From Pontibacter indicus (GTDB taxonomy: Bacteria; Bacteroidota; Bacteroidia; Cytophagales; Hymenobacteraceae), in assembly GCF_900156345.1 (NCBI RefSeq), contig NZ_FTPP01000004.1, positions 124,001-188,000 on the forward strand: a DNA stretch of 64,000 nt, given 5' to 3'. Below are positions 28,408 to 37,642 of this stretch, piece by piece (position 1 is the first letter of the stretch; every line of letters begins with the position of its first letter). The notes under the pieces are model-generated. The model was given only the letters and a program-made list of their open reading frames with translations. It was not told where the DNA came from and ran no database searches. A program made the translations under genes and the position numbers.

Positions 28408-29862
28408 CTATACCTTTGTTTTGGCAGCTATTGGAGCTGCCTTATGCCGGGCAAGCGCCGCCTCACCGGTCCACAGCGCTTCCATTTCCTCCAGCGACTT
28501 ATTCTTGGTTTCCGGCACCATCTTCCAGACAAAGAGCAGCGATAGCACACTCATTACACCATAAAAACCATAGGTGAAGGCCCCGCTGAACTCCATCATG
28601 GACGGGTAAGTAGAGGAGATAAAGTAGTTGGCTGCCCACTGCGCTGCCACCGCCACTGCCACCGCTTGGCCCCTGATCTTGTTCGGGAAAATCTCGGAGA
28701 TAAGCACCCAGCAGATTGGGCCCCACGACATCATAAACGAAGCAGTGTAGAGGATGATGAACACGAGCGTACTGATGCCGATCACCTCAAAATAGGAGAG
28801 GCCGGCAATGGCGAACATACCGATAGCCATCCCAACCGAACCCACCATCAGCAGCGGCTTTCTGCCCCATCGGTCCACTGTCATAATAGCCACCACAGTG
28901 AAAATCACGTTGATGATGCCCATCACGACCGTTTGCAGCATGGAGGCATCCTTGCCGGCACCCATGCTTTCGAAGATTCTCGGGGCGTAGTACAGGGCCA
29001 CGTTGATGCCCACAAACTGCTGGAAAACCGAAAGCAAAATACCGATCACGATCACGGTTTTGCCATAAGAAAACAGCCTGCCCGAGTGGTGTTCTACCGT
29101 GTTTTTGATCTCTGCCAAAATAAGGCTGGCACGCGATGGACCGTTCACCTTCGTCAGGATCTTCAGCGCTTCGCTGTCCCGGCTCGCCATGCTCAGGTAG
29201 CGCGGTGACTCCGGCACGAAAAAGAGCAAAATGCCAAACAAACCGGCAGGTATAGCCTCTGAAAGGAACATCCTTCTCCAGCCCACTTCATTTATCCACT
29301 CAATCGGCTGACCATTGGCAATGCCCCAGTTCACGAAGTACACCACCAGCATACCGAAGATGATGGCAAACTGGTTGAGCGACACCAGGCGACCGCGCAG
29401 GTTAGCCGGCGCAATCTCGCCGATGTATACCGGGCAAACGGCCGAGGCCAGCCCGACGCCTATGCCGCCGATGATGCGGTAGAAGTTGAACATGTAAAGC
29501 AAACCCATCGTCGGCTCGCCCTTGTTAAAAAACAGAAACTCCGGATACCCTGAGCCCAGCGCAGAGAGAAAGAACAGCATGGCAGCTAGAATCAGCGTCT
29601 TTTTCCGTCCGATGCCGGAAGCAAAGAGACCTGAGATAGCTCCCCCGATGATGCAGCCGATCAGGGCGCTGGAGATGGTAGCCCCATGCACCCAGGTGCT
29701 TAGTCCTTGACTCGTGATCAGATACTGCTGTACCGACTTCTCGGCGCCTGATATCACGGCCGTATCGTACCCAAAGAGGAGCCCGCCCAGTGTGGCAATC
29801 AACGTAATGCCGGCGATGTAGGGGAGGTTCTGCTCCGCCGTCGCTGTTTCGTTCTTTATCAT
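28408..29862 (-). CDS. xylE: D-xylose:H+ symporter (MFS sugar porter)
   Basis: The 484-residue inner-membrane transporter has the sugar-porter marks: GGLLFGYDTAVISGAE in helix 1, GRKKT after helix 2, RIIGGIGVGLASAVCPVYIGEIAPANLRGRLVSLNQ, PESPRYL after helix 6, FQQFVGINVALYYAP in helix 7, DRWGRKPLL and PETKNKSLEEME near the end. It is the last gene of xylB-xylA-xylE, so xylose is the likely substrate. Its start lies 40 bases after the xylA stop on the minus strand. Confidence 0.93.
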   Translation of the reverse strand: MIKNETATAEQNLPYIAGITLIATLGGLLFGYDTAVISGAEKSVQQYLITSQGLSTWVHGATISSALIGCIIGGAISGLFASGIGRKKTLILAAMLFFLSALGSGYPEFLFFNKGEPTMGLLYMFNFYRIIGGIGVGLASAVCPVYIGEIAPANLRGRLVSLNQFAIIFGMLVVYFVNWGIANGQPIEWINEVGWRRMFLSEAIPAGLFGILLFFVPESPRYLSMASRDSEALKILTKVNGPSRASLILAEIKNTVEHHSGRLFSYGKTVIVIGILLSVFQQFVGINVALYYAPRIFESMGAGKDASMLQTVVMGIINVIFTVVAIMTVDRWGRKPLLMVGSVGMAIGMFAIAGLSYFEVIGISTLVFIILYTASFMMSWGPICWVLISEIFPNKIRGQAVAVAVAAQWAANYFISSTYPSMMEFSGAFTYGFYGVMSVLSLLFVWKMVPETKNKSLEEMEALWTGEAALARHKAAPIAAKTKV

Positions 29863-29902
29863 AAGGAAGTGAGTGAGGGGTGGATGTTTAGCTCCCAGCT
29901 TT

Positions 29903-31234
29903 TTAGATAAAGCGGTTGATCAGGTTCTCCAGGTACTCCTGGCGACCGCTTCTTACTTCCGGCTCACCGTTCTCCAACGCATAGTCGCGCAGGTCCTCCA
30001 GCGTCAGTTTTCCTTCCTCGAACTCCTTTCCCTTGCCGCTATCAAACGAGGCGTAACGCTCCTCACGGATCTTCTTGTAATCGGAATTTTGCAGGATGTT
30101 GTCAGCCGTGATCAGGGCGCGGGCAAAGGTATCAGCGCCTCCGATGTGAGCGAAGAACAGGTCGGCCGGGTCGGTGGAGTTTCTGCGGATCTTGGCGTCG
30201 AAGTTAATGCCGCCGCCCTGCAGGCCACCGGCCTCCAGGAATACCAGCATGGCCTCCGTCAATTCGTTGAGGTTGTTTGGGAACTGGTCAGTGTCCCAGC
30301 CGTTCTGGTAGTCGCCACGGTTCGCGTCGATAGAGCCCAGCATACCGGCATCGGCGGCCACCTGCAACTCGTGCTGGAAGGTATGGCCGGCCAGCGTGGC
30401 GTGGTTCACCTCAATGTTCAGTTTGAAATCACCCAGCAGATCGTGCTGGCGCAGGAAGCCGATGACAGTGGCCGCGTCGTAGTCGTACTGGTGCTTGGTC
30501 GGCTCCATCGGTTTCGGCTCGATGAAGAAGGTACCTTTGAAGCCCTGGCTGCGGGCATAGTCTTTGGCCGTGTGCAGGAAGCGGGCAAAATGCTCCTGCT
30601 CGCGCTTCATGTTGGTGTTCAGCAAAGTCATGTAGCCTTCGCGGCCACCCCAGAACACGTAGTTCTCGCCGTTCAGGGCGATGGTGGCGTCCAGTGCGGC
30701 TTTCACCTGCGCGGCGGCGTGCGTGAGCACATGGAAGTCGGGATTGGTGGAGGCACCGTTCATGTAGCGGCTGTGTGAAAACACGTTGGCCGTGCCCCAC
30801 AGGAGTTTTATACCTGTTTCCTGCTGCTTCTGCTGGGCGTACTCCACCATGGTCTGTAACCGGTGCTCGTTCTCCAGGATGTCGTTGCCATAGTCTACCA
30901 CGTCCACATCATGGAAACAGTAGTAGGGCAGGCCCAGCTTGGTGATGAACTCGAAAGCGGCGTCCATTTTGTCTTTGGCTCTGCCGATCACGTCGTCCTG
31001 CTTATTCCAGGCAAACCTGAGCGTAGGTCCGCCAAAGGGATCGGATCCGTCGGCGTTGAAGGAGTGCCAGTAGGCCACCGCGAAGCGCAGGTGCTCTTTC
31101 AGTGTTTTACCCGCCACCACGCGGTTCTCATCATACCAGCGGTAAGCCAGCGGATTGTCAGACTCGAGTCCTTCGAACTTAATGGTGCTTATACCTTTGA
31201 AATATTCTGATTGGGTTAGTGTCGTGTTTGCCAT
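29903..31234 (-). CDS. xylA: Xylose isomerase
   Basis: At 443 residues it matches the long class II xylose isomerases. The protein opens [25 protein letters not shown] and has the catalytic histidine H108 in [41 protein letters not shown] with a metal-binding glutamate, and [17 protein letters not shown]. It converts D-xylose to D-xylulose in the cytoplasm using divalent metal. It sits between xylB and xylE in one minus-strand unit (33 and 40 bases apart). Confidence 0.97.
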   Translation of the reverse strand: MANTTLTQSEYFKGISTIKFEGLESDNPLAYRWYDENRVVAGKTLKEHLRFAVAYWHSFNADGSDPFGGPTLRFAWNKQDDVIGRAKDKMDAAFEFITKLGLPYYCFHDVDVVDYGNDILENEHRLQTMVEYAQQKQQETGIKLLWGTANVFSHSRYMNGASTNPDFHVLTHAAAQVKAALDATIALNGENYVFWGGREGYMTLLNTNMKREQEHFARFLHTAKDYARSQGFKGTFFIEPKPMEPTKHQYDYDAATVIGFLRQHDLLGDFKLNIEVNHATLAGHTFQHELQVAADAGMLGSIDANRGDYQNGWDTDQFPNNLNELTEAMLVFLEAGGLQGGGINFDAKIRRNSTDPADLFFAHIGGADTFARALITADNILQNSDYKKIREERYASFDSGKGKEFEEGKLTLEDLRDYALENGEPEVRSGRQEYLENLINRFI

Positions 31235-31267
31235 AAGGTATAGGTGTTAGCTTGTTTGCGATTAAGG

Positions 31268-32752
31268 TTATGCTTCGTTGAGGTGTTTTTCGAGCAGTGC
31301 TTTCCATTCCTGGTAAGCCGGTTCGTACTGGTCAGTGGCCTTAGGCTCCACCACTCGCAGCCTTTTGCTGTTGGTGAAGGCCTCTTTCTCGGAGGTGAAG
31401 GCTTTCACTCCGATGCCAGCTCCCAGGGCGGCGCCTACGCTGCCATCGTTCAGGTATAGCTCGACAGGCACGTGGGTAGCGTTCACAAAGGCTTCCGTGA
31501 AACACTCGCTTAGGAACAGGTTGGCATGGCCCGCCCGGATGATGTTGGGGTTCATACCGTTCTCGCGCATGATGTCCAGGCCGTAGCGGAAAGCAAAGGC
31601 TATACCTTCCTGCCCTGCCCGGAACAGGTGGGCTTTGGAGTGGAGGTTAAGGTCGATGTTGTGGAAGTGTGTCCCGACGATCTTGTTGTTGAGCATTCGC
31701 TCGGCTCCGTTCCCGAAAGGAATCACCAGCAGGCCATTGCTGCCGACAGGTATAGCGGCGGCCATTCCGTTCATGTCGGCATAGCCTATACCCGGGCCGG
31801 CTATGTTTTTCATCCAGCGGTTCAGACTGCCCGTGCCGTTAATGCACAGCAGCATGCCCAGCCTTTTCCGGGAGTCGGTGTAGTTGACGTGGGCAAAGGT
31901 GTTCACCCGGGACTGCGGATCGTAGAGCAGCCTGTCGCTCACGCCGTAGATCACGCCGGAGGTGCCCGCCGTGGCCGCTACCTCGCCGGGCTGCAGCACG
32001 TTCAGCGACAAGGCATTGTTGGGCTGGTCACCTGATTTATAGGTCACCGGTATACCTGCTTTCAGACCCAGTTCGTCGGCTACGTGCTGCTGTACGCTGC
32101 CGTGTTCTGAAAAAACAGGATGGATGGCAGGTATAAGTCCACTGTCGAATTTATAGTAGCCCAGCACATCGCTGGAAAGTTCGTTCTCCTGAAAATCCCA
32201 GAAAACACCTTCTGACAGGGCCGATACACTGGTGGTAACCTCGCCGGTGAGTCGCATGGCCACGTAGTCGCCCGGCAACATGATTTTGTCGATCTTATCG
32301 TAGAGTTCTGGTTCGTTGGCCTTGACCCAGGCCAGTTTGGAGGCAGTGAAATTGCCCGGGGAGTTGAGGAGTCGTGACAGGCTTCTTTCTTCGCCGATCG
32401 CCTTGAAAGCCTGGTTGCCAATTTCCACGGCGCGGCTATCGCACCAGATAATGGCATTGCGCAGGGCTTGCTGTTCTTTGTTTACGACCACGAGGCCGTG
32501 CATCTGGTAGGCTATACCTATCGCGCCAATATCGTCGGGGTTATACCTGCCGGTAGCGTTTACTTTCAGGATGGCAGCTTTGGCATGTTCCCACCACATC
32601 TCCGGCGACTGCTCGGCCCAGCCAGCTTTTGGTGCCAGTATGTCTGATTCTTCTTCCGGATGCTGGGCCGAAGCCAGGCAAGCCTGTGTCTGGGCATCCA
32701 CCACAGAGACCTTGATCGAAGAAGTGCCTACGTCTATACCTAATAGGAGCAT
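31268..32752 (-). CDS. xylB: Xylulokinase
   Basis: The 494-residue FGGY-family kinase begins MLLLGIDVGTSSIKVSVVDAQ (phosphate loop). It has GIAYQMHGLVVVN, the sugar-contact region IIWCDSRAVEIGNQ, TYKSGDQPNNALSLNVLQPGEVAATAGTSGVIYG, and a late RAGHANLFLSECFTEAF. It phosphorylates D-xylulose to xylulose 5-phosphate, feeding the pentose phosphate pathway. It is the first gene of the xyl unit; immediately upstream is a fragment of a GH10 xylanase gene, hinting that the operon once extended to xylan breakdown. Confidence 0.96.
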   Translation of the reverse strand: MLLLGIDVGTSSIKVSVVDAQTQACLASAQHPEEESDILAPKAGWAEQSPEMWWEHAKAAILKVNATGRYNPDDIGAIGIAYQMHGLVVVNKEQQALRNAIIWCDSRAVEIGNQAFKAIGEERSLSRLLNSPGNFTASKLAWVKANEPELYDKIDKIMLPGDYVAMRLTGEVTTSVSALSEGVFWDFQENELSSDVLGYYKFDSGLIPAIHPVFSEHGSVQQHVADELGLKAGIPVTYKSGDQPNNALSLNVLQPGEVAATAGTSGVIYGVSDRLLYDPQSRVNTFAHVNYTDSRKRLGMLLCINGTGSLNRWMKNIAGPGIGYADMNGMAAAIPVGSNGLLVIPFGNGAERMLNNKIVGTHFHNIDLNLHSKAHLFRAGQEGIAFAFRYGLDIMRENGMNPNIIRAGHANLFLSECFTEAFVNATHVPVELYLNDGSVGAALGAGIGVKAFTSEKEAFTNSKRLRVVEPKATDQYEPAYQEWKALLEKHLNEA

Positions 32753-32758
32753 AAGTAA

Positions 32759-32953
32759 TTATTGTGCGTTGGCTTGTTTGTTTACCGTTTGCAGTACCGC
32801 CTCCAGCGTCGTTTTGGCTGGTAGTTGCGGTCAAATAATAGCGGGTAGCTGGTGCAGCCCTTGATCGGCCAGTCGTTGAGCCAAGGGTTGGCATCAGACG
32901 AGCCCCAGAACGTCACGCGGCTGATTTTACCGCTGTGGTGGTGGAAAACGCGA
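32759..32953 (-). pseudogene. C-terminal remnant of a GH10 endo-1,4-beta-xylanase gene
   Basis: Minus-strand translation gives [18 protein letters not shown], then WLNDWPIKG and [12 protein letters not shown], the conserved C-terminus of GH10 xylanases (tryptophan-rich active-site end and last strand). After QPK the frame shifts by one base; in the next frame the ending continues [16 protein letters not shown] and stop. Nothing upstream of FRVF matches the enzyme, because a terminator hairpin lies there. So only about 60 codons survive, with one frameshift. It abuts xylB. Confidence 0.8.
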
Positions 32954-32956
32954 AAA

Positions 32957-32984
32957 CAGAAGGTAGTTTAATAGCTGCCTTCTG
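32957..32984 (-). terminator. Terminator of the uronate operon, after exuT
   Basis: CAGAAGGTAG (32957-32966) pairs with CTGCCTTCTG (32975-32984), 10 bases including one G-T pair, with an 8-base loop. On the minus strand TTTTC follows. It is 24 bases past the exuT stop. Confidence 0.75.
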
Positions 32985-33007
32985 TTATTTAGCGAGCTTT
33001 ATGTGAA

Positions 33008-34396
33008 TTAAATATTCACAGGTTTCATCTTTGGTACAAGAGCTTTCATCACAAACCACGCTAGTAGATACGCCACGGCGCAGAAGCTGAACATGATTGT
33101 ATAGCCTGTCTCAATCCGTCCTAATATCTGGTAGTGGTCAAATAGATAGCCGCCCGATTTTGTGATCAGAACGCCGCCCAGACCTCCGGCCATGCCCCCG
33201 ATACCCGTAACGGAAGCCACAGTTTTCTTGGGAAACATATCTGACACGGTCGTGAAAATGTTAGCTGACCAGGCCTGATGCGCGGAGGCACCTATACCGA
33301 TGAGCAATACCGGTAACCAGAAACTGTAATCGCCTAGTGGCTGGGCTGCCAGTACCAGCAGTGGGAAAAGGGCTATCACAAACATGGCGCGCATACGGCC
33401 TTCGTACGGATTGTAGCCTTTGTTGATGAAGTACATTGGGAACCAACCTCCGCCGATGCTACCAATCATGGTCATGCTATAAAGTACACCCAGCGGAAGC
33501 ATTACATCCATACCTGTTAAGTTGTATTGTGCCTTGAGGTAAGCAGGCAACCAGAAGAGGAAGAACCACCATACCCCGTCTGTCATAAACTTGCCAAACA
33601 CGAAAGCCCAGGTCTGCCGGAACTTCAGCAGTTTGAACCAAGACACTTTCTCTGCAGCAGTGGTTGAAGAAGACTCCAGTTCCGGCTCACTATCACTAGA
33701 GATATATTCTGCTTCCGCTTTTGACAATCGCTTCTGTTTCTCTGGCAGTTCGTAGTACATAAACCAGAAAATAAGCCAGAAGAATCCAACGCCGCCTATG
33801 ATGAAAAAAGTGTATTCCCAACCAAGGTGAGAAGCGATCCAAGGCACAGTGATAGGTGCCAGGATGGCACCCACGTTTGATCCGGAGTTAAAGATGCCAG
33901 TCGCCAGTGAACGCTCCTTTTTAGGGAAATATTCAGCAGTAGCCTTAATCGCAGCAGGAAAGTTGCCAGACTCGCCGAAGCCCAGGAAGGCCCTGGCTAC
34001 CATAAAACCGAGCACGGAAACAGGTATGGCAGCGAAGCCTATCGTAGTGAAAAGCGGACTAACCAATCGTCCCAGCGGTTCTGCAAAGGCATGCAGTATT
34101 GCCGCCAGCGACCAGATGATCAATGCCCAGGCATAGCCCCATTTGGTCCCAAGTTTGTCAATAATGCGGCCAGCAAACAGCATAGAAATAGCGTACGTAA
34201 ACTGAAATACAGCTGCAATGTTGGCGTAGTCTGTGTTAGTCCAGCCAAACTTTTCTGCCAACAAGGGCTGTAGCAGGCTGAGCACCTGCCTGTCCAAGTA
34301 GTTAACCGTGGTAGCAAAAAAGAGCAGGGCACAGATGGTCCATCGGTACCCACCTATTTTTTCGCGGGTGGGCGAGGCTAGTTTAGTCGTTTGCAT
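33008..34396 (-). CDS. exuT: Hexuronate MFS transporter
   Basis: The 462-residue protein belongs to the anion:cation symporter branch of the MFS: GGYRWTICALLFFATTVNYLDRQVLSLL at the start, FLGFGESGNFPAAIKATAEYFPKKERSLATGIFNSGSNVGAI in the first half, and FTTVSDMFPKKTVASVTGIGGMAGGLGG in the second. About twelve helices are visible. ExuT takes up galacturonate and glucuronate. It is the last gene of the uxaB-uxaC-kdgK-eda-exuT series on the minus strand, 33 bases after eda, which supports a hexuronate or unsaturated-uronate substrate. Confidence 0.92.
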   Translation of the reverse strand: MQTTKLASPTREKIGGYRWTICALLFFATTVNYLDRQVLSLLQPLLAEKFGWTNTDYANIAAVFQFTYAISMLFAGRIIDKLGTKWGYAWALIIWSLAAILHAFAEPLGRLVSPLFTTIGFAAIPVSVLGFMVARAFLGFGESGNFPAAIKATAEYFPKKERSLATGIFNSGSNVGAILAPITVPWIASHLGWEYTFFIIGGVGFFWLIFWFMYYELPEKQKRLSKAEAEYISSDSEPELESSSTTAAEKVSWFKLLKFRQTWAFVFGKFMTDGVWWFFLFWLPAYLKAQYNLTGMDVMLPLGVLYSMTMIGSIGGGWFPMYFINKGYNPYEGRMRAMFVIALFPLLVLAAQPLGDYSFWLPVLLIGIGASAHQAWSANIFTTVSDMFPKKTVASVTGIGGMAGGLGGVLITKSGGYLFDHYQILGRIETGYTIMFSFCAVAYLLAWFVMKALVPKMKPVNI

Positions 34397-34429
34397 GGGA
34401 GAGATAGTTTGTAGGTTAGTGAAAGGCTT

Positions 34430-35092
34430 TTATGGGCGAGAGGCTTTTGCAAGCCCGATTGCTTTCAGGGTTAGCTCGTGCAGTGTATCATATTTTCTAT
34501 TGACCATGATATCCTTGCTGATAAGTTTGCTTCCCATGCCAACAGCGCATACACCAGCTTCGAACCAGGTGCGAAAGTTCTCCTCTTCCAGTTCCACACC
34601 GCCGGTGGGCATGAAAAGCTGCCCTGCAAACAGTTCTTTGATAGACGACAAAAACGCAGGCCCCAGCACATTGGCCGGAAATATTTTGATAAGCGCTGCC
34701 TGGTGCTGCTGGGCCGTGTGTATTTCGGTTGGGGTAAAGCAGCCCGGTATCCAGAGCAGGCCGGCTTCGTGTGTCAGATCGCCCACGGCAGGGTTCACGA
34801 TCGGGCACACAATGTAGTTTGCTCCCGCCTCTATGAAAGCTTCGGCCTGATCGACGGTTTTGATCGTGCCGATGCCCAGGTGCAGGTCAGGGTATAGTTC
34901 GGAGAGTTCCTTTTTGAGGAATTTGAAGTTTTCGAGTGCTGCAGGGCCTCTGTTGGTGTACTCCAGCGTTCGGATGCCAGCCTGATACAGTGTCTTCACA
35001 ACCTCCAGGCTCACCTCGGGGTTTTCGTAGAAGAACAAGGGCAGTATACCCTGTTCCAGAATGGCGTTTAGGGCGCTTTCTTTAGTTTGCAT
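34430..35092 (-). CDS. eda: KDPG/KHG aldolase
   Basis: The 220-residue class I aldolase has E44 in GIRTLEYTNRGP, GIGTIKTVDQAEAFIEAGANYIVCP, and the Schiff-base lysine at K136 in ALIKIFPANVLGP. It splits 2-keto-3-deoxy-6-phosphogluconate into pyruvate and glyceraldehyde 3-phosphate, the last step of uronate breakdown. Its start overlaps the end of kdgK by 11 bases. Kinase and aldolase adjacent in one operon confirm the pathway. Confidence 0.95.
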   Translation of the reverse strand: MQTKESALNAILEQGILPLFFYENPEVSLEVVKTLYQAGIRTLEYTNRGPAALENFKFLKKELSELYPDLHLGIGTIKTVDQAEAFIEAGANYIVCPIVNPAVGDLTHEAGLLWIPGCFTPTEIHTAQQHQAALIKIFPANVLGPAFLSSIKELFAGQLFMPTGGVELEEENFRTWFEAGVCAVGMGSKLISKDIMVNRKYDTLHELTLKAIGLAKASRP

Positions 35093-36101
35093 AAGCTGAA
35101 ATGGTATCGTTTATCTCTGCAACTGTGGTGGTGGTGGCATCACTCGGGATGAATAACTTTTTGAAGGCAGCGGCTGTGGCAAACTCCAATGTTTCAGTAG
35201 GGGGGAGCTGGTGGTAGAAACCATAGATCAGACCTGCCATAAAACAATCGCCACTTCCCACCTTATCCAGAATCTGCTCTACCTGGTATTCATGCGAGGT
35301 ATACAGACTACCCGCTTCTAACAGCGTAGTAAAGTACCGAATGCCCTGCTGATAATCAAATCGAAAGGTGTTGGCAACCGTGCGACATTTCGGGAATTTT
35401 TCCAGAATAGCCTTGGAGGTTAGTGCAGCATGCTGCTCCAGGCTTTCTTTGTCGAGGTTTGCGATCAGGCCCTCATCCAGCGGTATGCCCAGCATTTTGT
35501 TGGCCGCCCAGATGTTGCCCATGATCAGGTCACAATATTGCGCCAGGGCAGGCATTACCTCCACCGGGTCTTTGCCATACTGCCAGAGCTTGGCGCGGTA
35601 ATTCAGGTCCAGCGAGATGGTAATATTCTTCTGCACCGCTACCTTCAGGGCTTCTTCGCACACATCAGCCACGGATTGGTTGATAGCGGGACAGATCGCG
35701 CTGAAATGAAACCAGCTTACGTCTTCAAATACTTTATCCCAGTCGATGATGCCTGGCTTCAGATCAGCATAAGCCGACCCGGCCCGGTCATAGATCACAC
35801 CGGTGTTTTTCAGGTCTTTTCCCTTTGGCAGGAAGTACAGGCCGACCCGGTTGCCCCCGTACACCGTGTGATCCGTCTGCACCCTGCGGCTGTTGAGGTA
35901 GCCGACCAGCTGCTCCGCTACAAAGTTGTCAGGCAGGGCGGTCAGGTAAGCAGAAGGGACACCCCAAAGGGCCAGCGCCGTTGCCACATTGGCTTCTGCG
36001 CCGCCTACATAGAACGGTAGGTTGTTCTCGCGTAGCCACTGTCCGTCCTCGTCAGGGCATATCCTGAGGAGCAACTCGCCAAAAGAAAGTACCTTGCCCA
36101 T
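35082..36101 (-). CDS. kdgK: 2-keto-3-deoxygluconate kinase
   Basis: Starting at 36101 the protein reads MGKVLSFGELLLRICPDEDG and has 339 residues. An ATG at 36143 would overlap uxaC, so it is rejected. It is a PfkB-family kinase: NNLPFYVGGAEANVATALALWG (sugar-binding) and DKVGSGDCFMAGLIYGF with the catalytic aspartate near the C-terminus. It phosphorylates 2-keto-3-deoxygluconate from both the Uxa and Kdu routes. It starts six bases after uxaC and overlaps eda by 11 bases. Confidence 0.94.
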   Translation of the reverse strand: MGKVLSFGELLLRICPDEDGQWLRENNLPFYVGGAEANVATALALWGVPSAYLTALPDNFVAEQLVGYLNSRRVQTDHTVYGGNRVGLYFLPKGKDLKNTGVIYDRAGSAYADLKPGIIDWDKVFEDVSWFHFSAICPAINQSVADVCEEALKVAVQKNITISLDLNYRAKLWQYGKDPVEVMPALAQYCDLIMGNIWAANKMLGIPLDEGLIANLDKESLEQHAALTSKAILEKFPKCRTVANTFRFDYQQGIRYFTTLLEAGSLYTSHEYQVEQILDKVGSGDCFMAGLIYGFYHQLPPTETLEFATAAAFKKLFIPSDATTTTVAEINDTISAYAN

Positions 36102-36106
36102 GTGTT

Positions 36107-37540
36107 TTAAAAATTGAAGTAAGATTTGGCGTTGTTGTAGCAAATGTCCTCGACCAGTTGGCCTAACCAGGCCATTTCGCTGGCCGGAAGCTCGCCGTTT
36201 TCCACGTCATTGCCGATCATGTTGCACAAGATCCTTCTAAAGTACTCGTGACGCGGATAGGACAGGAAACTGCGGGAGTCGGTCAGCATGCCTACAAAGC
36301 GGCTCAGCAGACCCATGTTGCTCAGGGCATTCAGTTGGCGCTCCATACCGTCCTTCTGATCGAGGAACCACCAGGCCGAGCCGTACTGGATCTTGCCCGG
36401 CGTGCTGCCGTCGTTGAAGTTGCCGATCATGGTGGCGTATAGCTCGTTCTGGCTCGGGTTCAGGTTATAGAGGATCGTCTTGGCCAGTTGGTTCGAGTTG
36501 TCCAGTTTGTCCATGAACCTGGCCAGCGGACGCGCCACGTCAAAGTCACCGATCGAGTCGAAACCAGTGTCCGGACCGAGTTCGCGCATCATACGGGTGT
36601 TGTTGTTGCGGAGCGCTCCGAGGTGGAACTGCTGCGTCCAGTTTTTAGCGTGGTCCATCAGGGCCAGTTGCATCAGCATGGCCGACTTAAACTTTAGCAC
36701 TTCCTCTTTCGTGAGCGACTGCTTTTGCAGCGCCTTCTCAAAGATGGCTTTTACTTCCTGCTCAGTATAGTGTTCGGCATACATCGATTCCAAGCCATGG
36801 TCAGAAAGACGGCAACCGTTCTCGTGGAAGAAGTCGTGGCGCTGCTGCAGGGCGTCCAGTAATCCCTGGTAGTTGTCGATGGCTATACCTGAGGCCTCAG
36901 CCAGTTTCTGCAGGTAAGGTAGGAACACGGCTTCATCGTCAATGGCCAGTACTTTATCGGCGCGGAAAGCAGGAAGAACCTGAATGCCAAAGTTGTCGGC
37001 TTTTATTTTCTGGTGATGCTCCAGCGTGTCGATCGGGTCATCTGTGGTGCAGATGATCTCCACGTTCATCTTTTTGAGAATGCCACGCACGCTGTATTCG
37101 TCAGTCTGCAGCATGGCGGTGCAGGCGTCGTAGATTTCGCGCGCTGTCTCCGGTTTGAGGATGGTGTCAATGCTAAAGGGGCGCTTGAGCTCCATATGCG
37201 TCCAGTGGTAAAGTGGGTTGCGCATGGTGTAAGGCACGGTTTCGGCCCACTTTTCAAACTTAGCATAATCATCGGCATCACCGGTGCAGAAGCGTTCTGG
37301 CACCCCGTTGGTGCGCATGGCACGCCACTTGTAATGGTCGCCTTCGAGCCAGATCTGTGTCAGGTTCTCGAACTTGCGGTCATTGGCAATGTCCTGTGGC
37401 GACAAGTGACAGTGGTAATCGACAATGGGCATGTCTTTGGCATGTTCATGGTATAGCCTGCGTGCCGTCTCTGTCTGTAGGAGAAAGTTCTCGTCCAGGA
37501 AAGGGGTAATGGTGTAAGTGTCTGTAATCGTGTTTCTCAT
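36107..37540 (-). CDS. uxaC: Uronate (glucuronate/galacturonate) isomerase
   Basis: At 477 residues the protein matches UxaC from start to end: PIVDYHCHLSPQDIANDRKFENLTQIWLEGDHYKWRAMR near 38-76 with the H-x-H metal site, then IICTTDDPIDTLEHH, SDHGLESMYAEHYTEQE and LTDSRSFLSYPRHEYFRRILCNMIG near the end. It converts D-galacturonate to tagaturonate and D-glucuronate to fructuronate. It is second in the minus-strand uronate operon, with a 102-base gap after uxaB that contains palindromic TATAGCC repeats. Confidence 0.96.
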   Translation of the reverse strand: MRNTITDTYTITPFLDENFLLQTETARRLYHEHAKDMPIVDYHCHLSPQDIANDRKFENLTQIWLEGDHYKWRAMRTNGVPERFCTGDADDYAKFEKWAETVPYTMRNPLYHWTHMELKRPFSIDTILKPETAREIYDACTAMLQTDEYSVRGILKKMNVEIICTTDDPIDTLEHHQKIKADNFGIQVLPAFRADKVLAIDDEAVFLPYLQKLAEASGIAIDNYQGLLDALQQRHDFFHENGCRLSDHGLESMYAEHYTEQEVKAIFEKALQKQSLTKEEVLKFKSAMLMQLALMDHAKNWTQQFHLGALRNNNTRMMRELGPDTGFDSIGDFDVARPLARFMDKLDNSNQLAKTILYNLNPSQNELYATMIGNFNDGSTPGKIQYGSAWWFLDQKDGMERQLNALSNMGLLSRFVGMLTDSRSFLSYPRHEYFRRILCNMIGNDVENGELPASEMAWLGQLVEDICYNNAKSYFNF

Positions 37541-37620
37541 GGGTATGGTATAGGCAATGCCTATTAAAATTTGATGTATACCTGAAAGTCCCTGTTTCGG
37601 AGCTTTCTGTTTTAAGCGAG

Positions 37621-37635
37621 TATAGCCCGGCTATA
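37621..37635. repeat. 15-bp perfect palindrome of the dispersed TATACC element
   Basis: TATAGCC and GGCTATA flank a single C. The right half continues as CCTG, so it contains a full GGCTATACCTG. It lies in the uxaB-uxaC gap, 8 bases past the uxaB stop codon on the minus strand. Confidence 0.5.
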
Positions 37636-37642
37636 CCTGCCG

